Part shown: positions 43,297-52,329 of the stretch, piece by piece
Layout of the letters: each line of letters opens with the position of its first letter
Numbering within the stretch: the first letter of the stretch is position 1
From: Burkholderia ambifaria AMMD
GTDB lineage: Bacteria > Pseudomonadota > Gammaproteobacteria > Burkholderiales > Burkholderiaceae
DNA length: 64,000 bases
Reading direction: 5' to 3'
NCBI RefSeq assembly: GCF_000203915.1
Contig: NC_008392.1
Location: forward strand, 496,001 to 560,000
Made by a program: the position numbers and the translations under genes
Notes under the pieces: model-generated
The model's database searches: none
What the model was told of the DNA's origin: nothing
The model's input: only the letters and a program-made list of their open reading frames with translations

Positions 43297-43938
43297 TCAG
43301 CCAACCCACGCCGACGATCGGATCACGCTGCAGAAATTGCCTGCATGGAAATGCGGATCCTTGTCGGCCAGCACATCGGCCTTCACGTTGCCGAACGTCG
43401 TGTCCGGCTTGTGCCGGATGCCGTCGTAGAACGCCTGGATGATGTCTTCCTTGAAATGCGGCGTGCGCGGATGCGCGCGGACGACGGCGTCTCGTTCGAC
43501 GTCGCTGTACTCCGGATACGCGAGGCCCAGCACGTCCATCTCGACCCCTGCGGTGACGAGCGCAACGACCGGATGCATATGCTTCGGAATGCCGGGTGTG
43601 GTGTGCAGCGCGATCGCTGTCCACACGATGTCGATGTCCTGCTGCGAAATGCCCTTGCTCTTCAGAAAATCGCGGGCGGCATTGGCGCCGTCCACTTCGA
43701 ATCGTTCGCACGCGCTGCTGTGCCGATGTGTGAGCCCCATGTCATGAAACATGCAGCCGCAATAGAGCAGTTCGGGATCGTAGCGGAGCCCGCGGCGCTG
43801 CCCCGCGAGCGCGGCGAAGTAGTAGACGCGGCTGGAATGATGAAACAGCAACTCGGACTCGGTGTCCCGTACGAGTTCGGTGATCTCGCGAGCGAGTTGG
43901 CTATCGGGAACGGTGATGCCGGCGACGTTCACAGTCAT
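43297..43938 (-). CDS. HD-domain hydrolase, cyanamide-hydratase-like
   Basis: A 213-residue metal-dependent HD protein. HHSSRVYYFAAL, CMFHDMGLT and IALHTTPGIPKHMHP give the metal-binding His/Asp set. The overall pattern resembles fungal-type cyanamide hydratases and related bacterial HD proteins rather than nucleotide phosphohydrolases. ATG 43938 has GGAGG upstream. It is divergent from a GlxA-type regulator, which may control it. The substrate is not evident from sequence. Confidence 0.8.
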   Translation of the reverse strand: MTVNVAGITVPDSQLAREITELVRDTESELLFHHSSRVYYFAALAGQRRGLRYDPELLYCGCMFHDMGLTHRHSSACERFEVDGANAARDFLKSKGISQQDIDIVWTAIALHTTPGIPKHMHPVVALVTAGVEMDVLGLAYPEYSDVERDAVVRAHPRTPHFKEDIIQAFYDGIRHKPDTTFGNVKADVLADKDPHFHAGNFCSVIRSSAWVG

Positions 43939-44162
43939 GATCGACCTCCATTGAAGACAGCACCCATTTTCGGGAGGGCCGGGTTTGGCATCAATCGTCG
44001 TATTACGCCAAATCCTGCCATTTCACTCGATCGACAGCCATCGCCGCTGGAACCCTCGAATCGTGCGCGCGAAGTGCGCCGATGCCCCACTCGCCGCCTC
44101 GCATTGCGCGTCTATACTGCTACGCGTCACGTTCGACACATCGATACAACACGCAACCGAAC

Positions 44163-45128
44163 ATGCCGAAGGTCGTGGGAATTTTCGCGGTACCGGGCGT
44201 ACAACTGCTCGACGTCTCCGCGCCGCTCGACGTATTCGCCCAGGCCAACGTCGAGTGCGGCAAGCCGTTCTATACGCTGCGGATCATCGCGAGCGAGTCG
44301 GGGCCGCTCCGCACGTCATCGGGCGCGCAATTGCTGGCCGACTGGATCGCTCCCGACATTCCCGATCGCCTCGACACGTTGCTCGTCGCCGGTGCGCCGC
44401 ATGCCGCCGGGGTCGCGCTGCGAACCGACGTTCTCGCATGGCTGCGCTCGGCCGCCGTGCAAAGCAAGCGGTATGGCTCGATCTGCACCGGCGCCTTCAT
44501 CCTCGCGGCGACCGGCCTGCTGAAAGGACGACGTCTGACGACGCACTGGGCCGCCGCCGACGCGCTCGCCGATGCGTATCCGTCGCTCACGGTCGAAGCG
44601 GACGCGCTGTACGTACGCGACGGCAAGCTGCGCACCGGAGCAGGCGTCACGGCCGGGCTCGATCTCGCGCTCGCGCTGGTCGAGGAGGATCTCGGCCGGG
44701 AAATCGCGCGGCGCGTCGCCGCGCAACTGGTCATGTTCTTCAAGCGCCCGGGCGGGCAGCTTCAGTTCAGCCGCAGCGGCGAGGCACGGCCGGCCGGGCG
44801 CTCCGTGCTGCAGGAAGTCCAGCGCTGGATCGCCAGCCATCCTGAACTCGAACACTCGGTGGCGGCACTCGCGCAGCATGCGGGCATGAGCCCGCGCCAC
44901 TTCGCGCGGCTCTTTCGCGCGGAGGTCGGCCTAACGCCGGCCGCGTGGGTTGAAGCGACCCGCATCTCCGCGGCCCGGCAACTGCTCGAAAACGGACATG
45001 ACACGCCGAAGCAGGTCGCCGCGAAATGCGGCTTCGCGAATGTCGATACGCTCAGACGGGCGTTCGCGAAGCATGTCGGGATCACGCCTGCCGAATACCG
45101 GAAACGACAGTCGGTCATCGACGAGTGA
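44163..45128 (+). CDS. GlxA-type regulator (DJ-1/PfpI plus AraC domains)
   Basis: A 321-residue regulator. The N-terminal half (VVGIFAVPGVQLLDVSAPLDVFAQAN; RYGSICTGAFILAATGLL) is a class-I glutamine-amidotransferase-like DJ-1/PfpI domain that keeps the nucleophile-elbow cysteine. The C-terminal AraC domain ends VDTLRRAFAKHVGITPAEYRK. ATG 44163 is preferred over 44082, although its ribosome site is weak. Divergent from the HD hydrolase gene, so it probably regulates that gene in response to a small nitrogenous compound; this is inference. Confidence 0.9.
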   Translation: MPKVVGIFAVPGVQLLDVSAPLDVFAQANVECGKPFYTLRIIASESGPLRTSSGAQLLADWIAPDIPDRLDTLLVAGAPHAAGVALRTDVLAWLRSAAVQSKRYGSICTGAFILAATGLLKGRRLTTHWAAADALADAYPSLTVEADALYVRDGKLRTGAGVTAGLDLALALVEEDLGREIARRVAAQLVMFFKRPGGQLQFSRSGEARPAGRSVLQEVQRWIASHPELEHSVAALAQHAGMSPRHFARLFRAEVGLTPAAWVEATRISAARQLLENGHDTPKQVAAKCGFANVDTLRRAFAKHVGITPAEYRKRQSVIDE

Positions 45129-45586
45129 GTGACGCGGTATGCGCGACGATGCGGCGTTGATACTCGCGTCGGTGCGTGAGAAGGCCGGGTCCGTCCGAAT
45201 TCCACAGCGATGGGGCGAACACACTTTCGTGCCCACGACAAATGCTTCGCAATCCGATTTAATCGATCTCTCGACCGACCGAGGTCGGCGCGCGGTTGCA
45301 ATACACCTCTGTCCCGGATCGCGCCAGTTCGTGGTTCAGCGTTGGCATGGCACGCGAATCCCCCAACGCCCCCTACGACCGTGCACTGCCAATCGCACCC
45401 CGCGAATGCGCTCCGACACGCCAACAATCATCAGACAAAACCCGGCTTTCCCCGCCAATCGTTTACCCAGTTGCAATAATTATTCGCTGGAACGCCTATT
45501 TCCGACCGGTATCGCGATCGTTACGATGCAATCAACCGCTGAACGCAACAAGCGAAGCGCGAAATCTACGAAAACCGGAGGTCACC
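45129..45586. other. Intergenic region upstream of the DUF4148 gene
   Basis: No gene is supported in this 458-base stretch. The segment 45465-45540 (TTGCAATAATTATTCGCTGG onwards) is AT-rich and is the likely promoter region for the downstream gene. Confidence 0.5.
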
Positions 45587-45898
45587 ATGAAGTCGTTCAT
45601 CTACGCAGTCGCTGCTGCCACCGCCCTTACCGCATCCGTTGGCGCATTCGCCCAGTCGAACCCGTCGGGCGAACTGACGCGCGCCCAGGTCCGCGCGGAA
45701 CTCGTGCAGCTCGAGCAAGCCGGTTACAAGCCGGAAGCGTCCGACGCCCACTATCCGAATGCGCTGCAAACCGCGCAGGCACGCGTGACGAACAGCGACG
45801 CAACGGGTTACGGCGCACAAGCCGCCGCCGGCGTGCGCACCGGCCGCGCGATCGCAGTCAAGCAAACCGCTCGCGACTCGGTCTATTTCGGTCAGTAA
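45587..45898 (+). CDS. DUF4148-domain exported protein
   Basis: A 103-residue exported protein with signal MKSFIYAVAAATALTASVGAFAQ and the DUF4148 core LTRAQVRAELVQLEQAGYKP, then SDAHYPNALQTAQARV. The C-terminal 30 residues are basic and Ala-rich. GGAGG lies 6 bases before ATG 45587, and a strong terminator follows. One of three related short proteins in this window (see 32857 and 52002). Function unknown. Confidence 0.85.
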   Translation: MKSFIYAVAAATALTASVGAFAQSNPSGELTRAQVRAELVQLEQAGYKPEASDAHYPNALQTAQARVTNSDATGYGAQAAAGVRTGRAIAVKQTARDSVYFGQ

Positions 45899-45943
45899 GA
45901 CCGATGCACGCGGCGCGTACCTCGATACGCGCGCTGCCGACAC

Positions 45944-45984
45944 AACACCCCGCTCCCGTTCATCGGGGCGGGGTGTTTCGTTTT
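45944..45984 (+). terminator. Rho-independent terminator
   Basis: ACACCCCGCTCCCG and CGGGGCGGGGTGT pair with a short ATTC-type loop, followed by TTCGTTTTCGG. It lies 46 bases after the DUF4148 stop. Confidence 0.75.
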
Positions 45985-46209
45985 CGGTGACTCCGACATG
46001 CGCACTCCACGACGCACGATCGATGCGCGAGCGCGGCGCGGCCGCTGCCCCGAACCATTCACGCAGACGGCCGGCGTTTGCGCATAGAATGGCCGCGTGG
46101 TCGGCGCCGGCCGAAGCGAACGCGAGCGAAACCTCGAGTCACCGGGCAACCGCACTCGCTGGCCGACCCGATGCCGCACTCATCGCATTTTTCGAAAAGG
46201 AGCGGTTTC

Positions 46210-46923
46210 ATGTCTCAAACATCCGGTTCCATGATCACGTTTCGCCGCCCCGACGGCAAGGAACTGCAGGGCTACCTCGCGACGCCGGAAAAGACCGAAG
46301 GTGCACCTGCGGTCGTCGTCATCCAGGAGTGGTGGGGGCTGAATGACCAGATCCGCGGCGTCGCCGACCGCCTCGCGCGCTGCGGCTACTTCGCGCTCGT
46401 GCCCGACCTGTATCGCGGCAAGTCGACGGTCGAGGAGGAAGAAGCGCACCACCTGATGACCGGCCTCGATTTCGGCGACGCCGCGTCGCAGGACATTCCG
46501 GGCGCAGTGCAATATCTGAAGACGCGCGCGTCGCGCGTGGCGGTCACCGGCTTCTGCATGGGCGGCGCACTCACGCTGCTGTCGCTGCAGTTCGCCGATG
46601 TCGATGCCGGCGTCACGTGGTACGGCTTCCCTCCGCTCGACTACCTCGATCCGTCGAAGCTCAAGGTGCCGCTGATGGGTCACTGGGGTACCCAGGATGC
46701 GTTCTTCGCGATCGATCAGGTCGATGCGCTGGAGAAGAAGCTGACCGATGCGAAGGTCGACATCGAATTCCACCGCTATCTCGCGCATCACGCGTTCGCA
46801 AACGAAACGGCCGTCGGCCCCGGCCGCATCGGCGGCACGCAGTTCGATCCGGTGTGGTCGCAGATCGCGTGGGATCGCACGCTGACGTTCTTCGGGCGCA
46901 CGCTCTGGGGCCAGCAGCAGTAA
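46210..46923 (+). CDS. Dienelactone hydrolase family protein
   Basis: A 237-residue alpha/beta hydrolase. The nucleophile Cys is in GFCMGGALTLLSL, with Asp in WGTQDAFF and His in YLAHHAFANE, the Cys-His-Asp triad of dienelactone hydrolases (ring-cleavage steps of catechol degradation). VVVIQEWWGLND is the typical oxyanion-side start. AGGAG lies 8 bases before ATG 46210. No other aromatic-degradation gene is adjacent, so the true substrate is open. A bidirectional terminator follows. Confidence 0.92.
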   Translation: MSQTSGSMITFRRPDGKELQGYLATPEKTEGAPAVVVIQEWWGLNDQIRGVADRLARCGYFALVPDLYRGKSTVEEEEAHHLMTGLDFGDAASQDIPGAVQYLKTRASRVAVTGFCMGGALTLLSLQFADVDAGVTWYGFPPLDYLDPSKLKVPLMGHWGTQDAFFAIDQVDALEKKLTDAKVDIEFHRYLAHHAFANETAVGPGRIGGTQFDPVWSQIAWDRTLTFFGRTLWGQQQ

Positions 46924-46980
46924 TACCGCAGCAGACAGCAGGCACCCGCCGACACCGTGCGGCGATACACGCAATGCGAA

Positions 46981-47006
46981 ACGCCACGGATCTGCATCCG
47001 TGGCGT
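46981..47006. terminator. Bidirectional terminator
   Basis: Perfect 11-base arms ACGCCACGGAT and ATCCGTGGCGT with a 4-base loop, between the convergent dienelactone-hydrolase and sulfonate-binding-protein genes. T runs are weak on both sides. Confidence 0.6.
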
Positions 47007-47029
47007 TGTCGTTTGCGGCTACGAATTCG

Positions 47030-48001
47030 TCACGCGAGCGTGGGCGGCGCCGCCTGGCTGACGTCCACGCGTTTCGGCAGGATGCCTGCCTGATAGAACA
47101 CGTCCGCGATGTGCTGCTGGTACGCGAGCGTCTCGCGCGTCACCGGTTCGACACCGAAGCGCGCACGGCGAAACGCGAGCGCCACGGCCGGCTCCGGAAT
47201 GCCCCACAGTTTCGAGAACTCGGCCGCACCCTGCGCGCGATTCGCATCGAGCCATCGCTGGACCGTCGTGAGCTCGGACACGGCCACACCCAGCACGTCG
47301 GCATTGCGCTGCGCATAGGTGCGCGACGCGAAGTAGTAGCTGCGGTTCTCGACGAGCCCCGTGCCATCCGCGACGATGCGCGCGCCCAACGTCTGCTGGA
47401 CGACGGCGAGAAACGGATCCCAGATGATCCACGCGTCGACCGAGCGGTTCTCGAACGCGGCGCGCGCATCGGACGGAGACAACCAGACCGGCTTGACGTC
47501 CGCAAAGTCGAGCTTCGCGGCCTGCAGCAAGCGGACCAGCAGGAAGTGCGTGTTGGATCCCTTCACCAGCGCGATGCGCTTGCCGCGCAAATCCGCGAAG
47601 GTCCTGACCGGCGAATCCTTCGCGACGACCACGGCCTCGGTCGAGGGCCCTGCCGGCGTTTGCGCGTAGTAGACGAGCGGCGCACCCGCCGCGAGCGCAA
47701 AAATCGGCGGCGCCTCGCCGACATCGCCGAAGTCGATCGACCCGGCGTTGAGCGCCTCGAGCTGCGGCGGCCCCGACGGGAACTCGGTCCAGGTCACGTT
47801 CACACCGAGCGTCGCGAGCTTGTCCTGCAGCGTGCCTCTCGCCTTCAGCAGGCTGAGCGGCCCTTTCTGATAGCCGATGCGCAACGTGCGTGCGCCGGCC
47901 GCGGCAGCGAGCGCGAAGCGCGGCTGGGCGGCAGCGCCGGCCGCGAGCGCCAGACCGGCCTGGATGAGCCGGCGGCGGGATCTGGATAGTCGATCTGCCA
48001 T
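47030..48001 (-). CDS. ABC transporter sulfonate-binding protein (SsuA-like)
   Basis: A 323-residue periplasmic binding protein. The signal carries twin arginines (MADRLSRSRRRLIQAGLALAAG), so export may be Tat-dependent. LRIGYQKGPLSLLKARGTLQ, WTEFPSGPPQLEALNAGSIDFGDVGEAPP and VDAWIIWDPF follow the aliphatic-sulfonate (SsuA) family closely. Start placed at ATG 48001, where MADRLSRSRRR begins, over the longer frame to 48175. No permease or ATPase gene is adjacent, so it works with a transporter encoded elsewhere or is an orphan. Confidence 0.9.
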   Translation of the reverse strand: MADRLSRSRRRLIQAGLALAAGAAAQPRFALAAAAGARTLRIGYQKGPLSLLKARGTLQDKLATLGVNVTWTEFPSGPPQLEALNAGSIDFGDVGEAPPIFALAAGAPLVYYAQTPAGPSTEAVVVAKDSPVRTFADLRGKRIALVKGSNTHFLLVRLLQAAKLDFADVKPVWLSPSDARAAFENRSVDAWIIWDPFLAVVQQTLGARIVADGTGLVENRSYYFASRTYAQRNADVLGVAVSELTTVQRWLDANRAQGAAEFSKLWGIPEPAVALAFRRARFGVEPVTRETLAYQQHIADVFYQAGILPKRVDVSQAAPPTLA

Positions 48002-48273
48002 GATGTCCTGGGTTCGATGGGAAGGCGCGCAAGCGCGAGTCGAGTCGATTCTAGGGGTTCGACGCTTCGCACCGAACCAACGAAGTCCGATATCGAAAGC
48101 ACGCGCTTTCATAAAGACGTGCATCGCGCGATGCAATCGATCGGAGACGTTGCGCCTATTCGTCTTCACCATCAATTTCGGTCTGCGAATTATCTGGCAC
48201 GGGCCAACGTCGATCTATGGACTACGTAACGTGTGCCGCGTCAATCAACCGGGCACACGCTGCCCACTTTCGC

Positions 48274-49215
48274 TCAGGACACGCAGGAACCGCGCAGCGC
48301 GGCCTCATCGGCGGCCAGCAATTCGGGCACGCATTCCCGCAGGAAATCGACGAAGGTCCGGATCTTCGCGTCGAGGTACTGGCGCGACGCGTACAGCGTA
48401 TAGACCGTCAGCTTCTGCAGCCGGTACTCGGGCAACACGCGAACCAGCGCGCCACTGGCCAGGGCCGGCACCGCGCTCGACATCGGCAACGAGCCGATCC
48501 CGAGGCCCGCGCGCAGCGCGGCGCCGAGCGCGTCGGCGATGTTCACCTGGAAGTCCGGCAGCGGCAACTCGAATGTCTCGCGACCGTCGGGGCCGTCGAG
48601 ATGCCAGCGGTCGCGCGGAAAGATCGGCGTGACGATCTGCAGGCATGAATGCGCTTCCAGATCGCGCACGGAGCGCGGCGTGCCGCGCTCCTTCAGGTAA
48701 GCGGGCGACGCGCACAGCACGCTGTGCACATCGCCGAGCCGCTGCGACACCAGGCCCGAGTCGGGCAGCTCCGCCGAGCTCAGCTGCAGCGACACGTCGT
48801 AACCTTCGTCGATGATGTCGGGCACGTGTTGCGACAGCGTAAGTTCGACCGCGACCGACGGATAGCGCTGCCGGTATCGCACGACCGCCGGCACCACGTA
48901 GGCCTGGCCGAAACTTGTGGTCGCATGCACATGCAGGCGCCCCGACGGCTTCGCCTGCGCGTCCGCCGCCTCGGCTTCCGCTTCGTCGATATAGCCGAGA
49001 ATGCGCTGACACCGGTCGAGATAGCGCTGCCCGGCATCGGTCAATGCGATGCGGCGCGTGCTCCGGTTGAGCAGGCGCGTGCGCAGATGCGTTTCGAGTT
49101 GCGCGACCGAACGCGACGCATAGGCGGTGGTGATGTCCAGGCGCTGGGCCGCGCTCGTGAAGCTGCCCTCCTCCGCCACCCGGACGAAAATGCGCATCAT
49201 CTGTAACGTGTCCAT
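48274..49215 (-). CDS. LysR-family transcriptional regulator
   Basis: A 313-residue regulator. The N-terminal helix-turn-helix (MDTLQMMRIFVRVAEEGSFTSAAQRLDITTAYASRSVAQLE) is standard LysR. The C-terminal effector domain includes IVTPIFPRDRWHL and DFQVNIADALGAALRAGLGIGSLP. I choose ATG 49215, near GGGGAC upstream, because longer frames have no plausible start. It follows the purA gene on the same strand with a 236-base gap; its target is not obvious. Confidence 0.9.
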   Translation of the reverse strand: MDTLQMMRIFVRVAEEGSFTSAAQRLDITTAYASRSVAQLETHLRTRLLNRSTRRIALTDAGQRYLDRCQRILGYIDEAEAEAADAQAKPSGRLHVHATTSFGQAYVVPAVVRYRQRYPSVAVELTLSQHVPDIIDEGYDVSLQLSSAELPDSGLVSQRLGDVHSVLCASPAYLKERGTPRSVRDLEAHSCLQIVTPIFPRDRWHLDGPDGRETFELPLPDFQVNIADALGAALRAGLGIGSLPMSSAVPALASGALVRVLPEYRLQKLTVYTLYASRQYLDAKIRTFVDFLRECVPELLAADEAALRGSCVS

Positions 49216-49451
49216 CGACAGGTCCCCGGGATTGAAATCGCTTCGCGGCGGCGCCCGCCCCGGCACAGCCCGGTCTGGCGCGAATTGTGCGGAACAGTAC
49301 CGCAGCGGTGCAGGCGTGTCCAGTTTGCCGTGCACCGTTGCTACGGGCCCTCGCTCACGCGACAACCGCTGTCGAAGGACGACCGGCATCGGATCGATGC
49401 AGGCCGCACGGTGGCAGCCTGCCGCGCACGCATTGCACGTGCGCGTTGCGC

Positions 49452-50741
49452 TCAGGCCTGCTCGAAGGGGTTGCTCAGTACGATCGTGTCGTCGCGCTCG
49501 GCGCCGGTCGTGATCATCGACACGGGCACGCCCGCGACCGCCTCGACGCGCGCGATGAAATCCTGCGCGGCACGCGGCAACGCCGCACGCTCGCGCACGC
49601 CCTTCACGGTGCCGTCCCACCCGGTGAACGTTTCGTAGACGGGCATTGCACGCGCCTGCGCGTCGAGACTCGCGGGCAGATGGTCGACCCGTGCGCCATC
49701 GAGCTCGTAGCCGACGCACAGCTCGATCGACGCAAAGCCATCGAGCACGTCGAGCTTGGTGAGCGCAAGCGAATCGATCCCCGAGATCCGGACGGCCTGC
49801 CGCAACTGCGCGGCATCGAGCCATCCGCAGCGACGCGGCCGGCCGGTATTGACGCCGAACTCCTGCCCGCGCGCGCGCAGCGTTTCGCCGGTGGCGTCGG
49901 TCAGTTCGGTGAGGAACGGGCCGCCGCCGACGCGCGTCGCGTACGCCTTGGTCACGCCCAGCACGTGGCCGAGTTTCGACGCGCCGAGCCCCGTGCCGGC
50001 CGCCGCGGCCGATGCAACGGTGCCCGACGACGTCACGAACGGATACGTGCCCCAGTCGATGTCGAGCATCACGGCCTGTGAGCCTTCGAACAGGATGCGC
50101 TCGCCGCGGTCGTTCGCGTCGTTGAGGTCGGCCCACACGGGACGCACGAACGGCAGGATCTTCGGCGCGATGTCGACCAGCGTTGCCAGCATCGCGTCGC
50201 GCGAGCACGGTTCGAGCCCCAGGCCGCGAAACCATGCATTGTGATAATCGACCAGCACGTCGAGCTTGTCGGCAAGCCGGCCCGGTTCCGCCAGATCGGC
50301 GACCCGCAATCCGCGGCGCCCGACCTTGTCCTCATAGGCCGGCCCGATCCCGCGCAGCGTGGTGCCGATCGGTTCGCGACGCAGACGCTCCTGCGCCTGG
50401 TCGATCGCGCGGTGAATCGGTAGGACCAGCGTGGCGTTTTCCGCGATCGACAGATTGTCGGGCGTCACCGACAGCCCGAGCTCGGCCATCCGCCCGATCT
50501 CGGCCAGCAGCGCCTCGGGATCGAGCGCCACGCCGTTGCCGATCACGCCGCGCTTGCCGCGCACGATCCCGCTCGGCAGCAGCGCCAGCTTGTACGTCTT
50601 GTCGCCGACGACCAGCGTATGGCCCGCGTTGTGGCCGCCGTTGTAGCGGGCGACGAGATCGGCCTGTGCCGCCAGCCAGTCCACGACGCGCCCCTTGCCT
50701 TCGTCACCCCATTGGGCGCCCACCACCACCACGTTCGGCAT
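49452..50741 (-). CDS. purA: Adenylosuccinate synthetase paralogue
   Basis: A 429-residue GTP-dependent ligase joining IMP and aspartate, the first AMP-specific step of purine synthesis. D13 in WGDEGKGR and H41 in GHNAGHT are the catalytic pair. TKLDVLDGF binds GTP, and Q222 in GSQAVMLDIDWG is conserved. Positions that differ from common PurA include VTSSGTVAS (usually VTSSNTTAG) and GTTLRG (usually GTTGRG). It is 429 residues, near the E. coli length, and ATG starts at 50741. Divergent from a LysR regulator. Probably a second purA of the genome, given its location on a secondary replicon. Confidence 0.92.
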   Translation of the reverse strand: MPNVVVVGAQWGDEGKGRVVDWLAAQADLVARYNGGHNAGHTLVVGDKTYKLALLPSGIVRGKRGVIGNGVALDPEALLAEIGRMAELGLSVTPDNLSIAENATLVLPIHRAIDQAQERLRREPIGTTLRGIGPAYEDKVGRRGLRVADLAEPGRLADKLDVLVDYHNAWFRGLGLEPCSRDAMLATLVDIAPKILPFVRPVWADLNDANDRGERILFEGSQAVMLDIDWGTYPFVTSSGTVASAAAAGTGLGASKLGHVLGVTKAYATRVGGGPFLTELTDATGETLRARGQEFGVNTGRPRRCGWLDAAQLRQAVRISGIDSLALTKLDVLDGFASIELCVGYELDGARVDHLPASLDAQARAMPVYETFTGWDGTVKGVRERAALPRAAQDFIARVEAVAGVPVSMITTGAERDDTIVLSNPFEQA

Positions 50742-50854
50742 GCTCCATACTCCATGTGAGAAATCCAGACACGTACTGCGGCCACATCGGCCGTTTGTGT
50801 GCCATATTGGCGGAGCAGGATCGCCCGATCAAACGATTAAATCTGAGCATTCAT

Positions 50855-50869
50855 GTGAGTAAAACTCAC
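50855..50869. promoter_or_regulatory. LysR-type operator (T-N11-A)
   Basis: GTGAGT-AAA-ACTCAC is a perfect inverted repeat in the 141-base gap between purA and a divergent LysR gene, and it contains T-N11-A (T50856, A50868). It is 14 bases before the LysR ATG, a place expected for autoregulation and control of purA. Confidence 0.65.
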
Positions 50870-50882
50870 GCGCAACGATGAA

Positions 50883-51785
50883 ATGGCCCGACGACTCCCT
50901 CCGTTGAATTCGCTGCGCGCGTTCGAAGCCGCGGCCCGGCTCGGCAGTTTCACGCTTGCCGCCGATGAGCTGTGCGTCACGCATGGCGCGATCAGCCGGC
51001 ATGTCCAGCAGCTGGAGGCATGGCTCGGCCGGCCGCTGTTCGAACGGCACAACCGGCGGGTCGAGCTCACCGATGCCGGTCGCGCGTATCTCGCCGAAGT
51101 TGGCGCATCGTTCGACCGGATCGCACTCGCCACCGCGCAGCATTTCGGCCAGGGGCAGCAACGCGTGCTGCGCGTCAGCGCGCCCGCGACGTTTTCGCTG
51201 CGCTGGCTCGTGCCGAAGCTGTCGTCGTTCCAGGTTGCTCATCCGGCCATCGAGGTGCGGCTGTCGACGTCGAACGAGCCGATCGAGAAGTTGCGCGACA
51301 AGGTCGACCTCATCGTCCGCGGCGGCCCGCAGGCGATCGACGGATACGTCGCCGAGGAATTCCTGTCGGAAGTGCGGTTGCCCGTCTGCGCGCCGAAGCT
51401 GCTCGAGGGCCGGCCGTTGCGTACACCGGCCGATCTCGCCGGCTTCACGCTGCTGCATGCGGCGACCTATCCCGGCATGTGGCCTGAATGGCTCGCGGCG
51501 GCCGGGCACGCGAATCTGGTGCCGCGGCACTCGCTCACGCTCGAGCATTTCTACCTGACGCTGCAAGGCGCGCTCGACGGCCTCGGCGTCGCGATGGGGC
51601 CGATCGCGCTCGTCGCGGACGACATTGCCGAAGGGCGGCTGGTGCAACCGTTCAGCGAACCGGCACTGCCGCCGTGGCGCTACTTCACCTACGTGGCGGC
51701 TGCGCGCGCGGATGACGAAGCGGTGCGGGCATTCAAGGACTGGTTGAAAACGACGGGGAACGCGGCGGCGAACGCGCGGCACTGA
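50883..51785 (+). CDS. LysR-family regulator, GcvA-like
   Basis: A 300-residue regulator. The start MARRLPPLNSLRAFEAAARLGSFTLAADELCVTHGAISRHV and FLSEVRLPVCAPKLLEG match the GcvA branch of LysR regulators. It lies divergent from purA with an operator between them. The most likely role is regulation of that purA, but GcvA-like proteins regulate many unrelated genes. It ends 216 bases before the next gene, whose terminator lies between. Confidence 0.9.
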   Translation: MARRLPPLNSLRAFEAAARLGSFTLAADELCVTHGAISRHVQQLEAWLGRPLFERHNRRVELTDAGRAYLAEVGASFDRIALATAQHFGQGQQRVLRVSAPATFSLRWLVPKLSSFQVAHPAIEVRLSTSNEPIEKLRDKVDLIVRGGPQAIDGYVAEEFLSEVRLPVCAPKLLEGRPLRTPADLAGFTLLHAATYPGMWPEWLAAAGHANLVPRHSLTLEHFYLTLQGALDGLGVAMGPIALVADDIAEGRLVQPFSEPALPPWRYFTYVAAARADDEAVRAFKDWLKTTGNAAANARH

Positions 51786-51963
51786 CTATGCCGGCTGTGG
51801 GTGGTCAAGCCGTTGCGGCGGCCCGGATATGAACATGCTGGAAGTCGCGCTCGGATATCGACTCGCTCAACCAAGATACAGAGGATACCGAATCAATTGA
51901 TACGGATATGCTATCCGCTTGGTAGCCACGACGCGCCGCGTATTTGCGCGGCACAAACAAGAA

Positions 51964-51983
51964 ACCCCGGCTCGAGCCGGGGT
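51964..51983. terminator. Terminator, 20-base perfect palindrome
   Basis: ACCCCGGCTCGAGCCGGGGT is a perfect palindrome. It lies 38 to 19 bases past the end of the 52002-52328 gene on the minus strand, followed there by TTCTTGTTTG, a weak T run. It may serve both convergent genes. Confidence 0.65.
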
Positions 51984-52001
51984 CTTTTCCGCGAAGCGCG
52001 C

Positions 52002-52328
52002 TTATTGGCTGGCGGCAGCGGCTTCGCCTGCCTTCTTCTCGGCCTTCTGCAGGTTCTGCGGATAGTTCGGATCGTTGGCCGCCGGCTTGTAACCGGCGTC
52101 TTCGAGTTTCTTCAGTTCGGCGGTGTTCTTCGCGCGCGCAGCCTTGTGTTCGGCTTTGCGTTGTGCCCGTGCTGCCTTGCGCGCCTCACGCTTCGCGGCC
52201 TTCGCATCCGAGGCCGAGGCGGCCGGTGCGCTGCTGGCGTCGGTCTGCGCGAACACCGGAGCGGCGGAGCCGAAGAGGAAGGCTGCTGCCGTAGCAGCCA
52301 GCGTGAATTTTCTGATCTGGATTCGCAT
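52002..52328 (-). CDS. DUF4148-like exported Ala/Lys-rich protein
   Basis: A 108-residue protein with signal MRIQIRKFTLAATAAAFLFGSAAPVFAQ. A Lys/Arg/Ala-rich stretch (KAAKREARKAARAQRKAEH) precedes the DUF4148-like segment ELKKLEDAGYKPAANDPNYPQNL. The highly basic middle could bind nucleic acid or acidic polymers, but that is speculation. Third member of this family in the window. Confidence 0.8.
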   Translation of the reverse strand: MRIQIRKFTLAATAAAFLFGSAAPVFAQTDASSAPAASASDAKAAKREARKAARAQRKAEHKAARAKNTAELKKLEDAGYKPAANDPNYPQNLQKAEKKAGEAAAASQ

Positions 52329-52329
52329 C

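Noticed and set aside
49452..50741. PurZ, the 2-aminoadenine pathway enzyme, instead of PurA.
   Set aside because: The catalytic Asp of GDEGKG is present; PurZ proteins lose it.
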